Shown piece after piece: positions 5,288 to 7,186 of a DNA stretch of 7,186 nucleotides. Position numbers and translations under genes: made by a program. The notes under the pieces are model-generated. The model was not told where the DNA came from. It made no database searches and saw only the letters and a list, made by a program, of their open reading frames with translations. The stretch's first letter is position 1. Each line of letters opens with the position of its first letter. The stretch lies in contig CBFDCQ010000116.1 in assembly GCA_965603355.1 (NCBI GenBank), positions 1 through 7,186 on the forward strand, read 5' to 3'. The DNA comes from CBFDCQ01 sp965603355 (GTDB lineage: Bacteria > Hydrogenedentota > CAZGCA01 > CBFDCQ01).

Positions 5288-7183
5288 ATGGTGTCTGCCG
5301 CCCATATTCGCAATGTGGCGATTATCGCCCACATTGACCATGGCAAGACCACGCTGATCGACAGCATTTTCCGCGCCACCAGTGTCTTTCGCGAGAATGC
5401 CCAGGTAGCCGACCGTGTGATGGACAACAACGAACTCGAGCGCGAACGCGGTATTACGATTCGTGCTAAACACTGTACCGTCGAATGGAACGAATATCGA
5501 ATTAACATTATCGACACGCCGGGTCACGCGGATTTTTCAGGCGAAGTCGAGCGTATTCTTTCAATGGTTGATTCTGTTCTCCTGCTCGTTGACGCAAACG
5601 AAGGACCCATGCCCCAGACCCGATACGTGCTCATGCGCGCGTTGCGGCTCGGGTTGCGACCCATTGTCGTCGTCAACAAGGCCGACCGTCCCAACGCTGA
5701 CCCACATGGCGCTCTTGACAAGACTTTTGACCTCTTTGTCGAGCTGGGCGCTACGGATGAACAGTGCGATTTCCCGATTCTGTACGGCTCAGGTCTACAT
5801 GGTTGGATTGTGCGCGACGTCGATGCCCATGAGCGAAAGGGTATAGAGGCGCTCTTTGAAGCTATTGTGAGTGAAGTACCCGCGCCTGATGTACAGCCGT
5901 ACGCTCCTTTTCTTATGCAGGTCAGCACTTTGGGGTGGCGCGACCATATCGGCCGTACCGGCACGGGACGTGTACTCCAGGGACGCTTGAAAAAGGGCGA
6001 GCCCATCGCCCGCACTACAACCCGATGGAAAGAGGCTGAATGGCTCCACCCTCACGATGCGACCCATCGAGAACAGTGGGAAGTGACCGGTGTCGACGAA
6101 GACCGTGCTACATATCTGTGGGTCACGCGGGGACTCGATTCCGTTGAATGCGATGAAGTGTGTGCGGGCGATATTGTCACCGTAGCAGGCCCGAAAAACC
6201 TCAGCATAGGCGATACGATCTCTGCTTCCGGCCTCGAAAACTGTGCTTTGCCGCCCCTCGAGATCGAGGATCCTACTGTATCCATGCTTTTTCTCGTCAA
6301 CAACGGTCCCTTTTCAGGTCAGGAAGGGACAGCGGTCACGCTGCGCCAGATCAAGACCCGGCTGGAACGCGAACTGCGCACAAATGTAGCGCTACACATC
6401 GAAAACGCCGACACGATCAACGGCATGAAAGTTTCAGGTCGCGGCGAACTTCATCTGGCAATACTCATCGAGGAGATGCGCCGGGAAGGTATGGAACTCT
6501 GCGTCTCACCACCGGAAATAATCACGCATAACGACAAAAACGGCAGGCTGCTGGAACCCTTCGAAGAACTGACCATCGACGTACCGCTAGAATTTCAGGG
6601 CGCGGTCATCGAGAGGGTGTCCCAGCGCAAAGGCCGGCTGATGCATATGGAGAACACCGCGACTGGCATGGTACGTCTGGAATTCAAGATAGCGACACGC
6701 GGGCTTATCGGGTACCGTAGCGAGTTTCTCACGAATACCAGCGGGGGAGGCATCATGGCTTCCCGTTTTTCCGGCTACGGGCTCTGGTGCGGCAACGTCG
6801 TTACCCGCAACCGGGGTTCCATGATCAGTATGGACAATGGTGACGCCACGTCCTACAGCCTTGACAATCTGCAACAGCGAGGCACCATGTTCCTCTCGCC
6901 CATGGACCCCGTTTACGAAGGCATGATTATAGGCGAGAATTCACGGCCCGGCGATCTTCCATGCAACCCAACCAAACGCAAAGCGTTGACCAACCACCGG
7001 GCCGCCGGTAAAGATCACGCCACTGCCCTCGATGTGCCCCGGCTGTTAACACTCGACACCGCCATCGAATGGATCGCTCAGGACGAACTCGTTGAAGTTA
7101 CGCCAAAGTCCATACGTGTGCGAAAAGCCATACTCAGCGCAGAAGACCGTAAACGGGAGATGAGACGGACCGACGGCGCGTAA
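5288..7183 (+). CDS. typA: Ribosome-associated translational GTPase TypA/BipA
   Basis: TypA (BipA) is a cytoplasmic EF-G-like GTPase that binds the 70S ribosome and, in studied bacteria, aids ribosome assembly and growth under cold and other stress. Seen in 631 residues: G1 AHIDHGKT (14-21), switch I RGITI (54-58), G3 DTPGHADF (76-83) with the catalytic histidine H80, G4 NKAD (130-133), a G5-like YGSGL (166-170); domain II at about 205-310; the EF-G-like domain with SGRGELHL (383-390); and the TypA-specific C-terminal domain with RGLIGYRSEF (471-480), VYEGMIIGE (542-550), KALTNHRAAGKD (565-576) and DELVEVTPKSIR (599-610). All GTPase motifs are intact. It is about 20 residues longer than E. 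coli BipA, and the excess maps to domain II (about 242-280). The gene is complete, with TAA at 7181. Transcribed away from the glycan genes and functionally unrelated to them. Confidence 0.97.
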   Translation: MVSAAHIRNVAIIAHIDHGKTTLIDSIFRATSVFRENAQVADRVMDNNELERERGITIRAKHCTVEWNEYRINIIDTPGHADFSGEVERILSMVDSVLLLVDANEGPMPQTRYVLMRALRLGLRPIVVVNKADRPNADPHGALDKTFDLFVELGATDEQCDFPILYGSGLHGWIVRDVDAHERKGIEALFEAIVSEVPAPDVQPYAPFLMQVSTLGWRDHIGRTGTGRVLQGRLKKGEPIARTTTRWKEAEWLHPHDATHREQWEVTGVDEDRATYLWVTRGLDSVECDEVCAGDIVTVAGPKNLSIGDTISASGLENCALPPLEIEDPTVSMLFLVNNGPFSGQEGTAVTLRQIKTRLERELRTNVALHIENADTINGMKVSGRGELHLAILIEEMRREGMELCVSPPEIITHNDKNGRLLEPFEELTIDVPLEFQGAVIERVSQRKGRLMHMENTATGMVRLEFKIATRGLIGYRSEFLTNTSGGGIMASRFSGYGLWCGNVVTRNRGSMISMDNGDATSYSLDNLQQRGTMFLSPMDPVYEGMIIGENSRPGDLPCNPTKRKALTNHRAAGKDHATALDVPRLLTLDTAIEWIAQDELVEVTPKSIRVRKAILSAEDRKREMRRTDGA

Positions 7184-7186
7184 CGC

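Noticed and set aside
5524..6015. A 163-codon minus-strand open frame
   Set aside because: It is antisense to the TypA GTPase domain, whose motifs are all intact on the plus strand.
1..7186. tRNA, rRNA, riboswitch, transposase or defence-system genes
   Set aside because: None of their characteristic motifs was seen on either strand by reading; a covariance-model scan was not possible here.

Overview
The window is bacterial. It carries three well-supported genes, one weak small ORF, and two intergenic stretches filled with short repeats. Base composition looks moderately GC-rich by eye (not computed). A complete TypA/BipA GTPase marks it as bacterial chromosome. Two large secreted carbohydrate-related proteins (a LamG jelly-roll protein and a GH43-like beta-propeller), together with dispersed hairpin repeats between genes, fit the Planctomycetes / Verrucomicrobia / Lentisphaerae / Candidatus Hydrogenedentes type of lifestyle. 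That placement is inference from gene content and repeat style, not a taxonomic identification.

Layout. 1-292: no credible gene; a mosaic of hairpins, CTTTGCG-type repeats, a 9-bp tandem repeat and a CACGAAGG-type repeat. 293-3028 (minus): a 911-residue exported multidomain protein with a LamG domain lying between two copies of an unnamed module. 3029-3281: a second repeat mosaic containing copies of the same units as the left edge. 3282-4805 (minus): a 507-residue exported five-bladed beta-propeller protein of the GH43/GH32-like type with a C-terminal beta-rich domain. 4806-5287: a divergent control region with a near-consensus sigma70-type promoter for the minus-strand genes, a second one facing right, and a possible 75-codon ORF in the leader of the next gene. 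5288-7183 (plus): typA, complete, ending just inside the window.

How they fit together. The propeller gene has its own strong promoter and ribosome-binding site. The 911-residue gene follows on the same strand after 253 bp of repeats, has its own strong ribosome-binding site and no convincing promoter, so the two may be co-transcribed. Both products carry Sec-type signal peptides and probably act outside the cytoplasm on glycans. typA is a housekeeping gene that merely shares the divergent promoter region.

No CRISPR array, toxin-antitoxin module, defence system, transposase, tRNA or rRNA was seen. The most distinctive observations are the duplicated module around the LamG domain, the repeat mosaic bracketing that gene, and an approximately 20-residue insertion in domain II of TypA.
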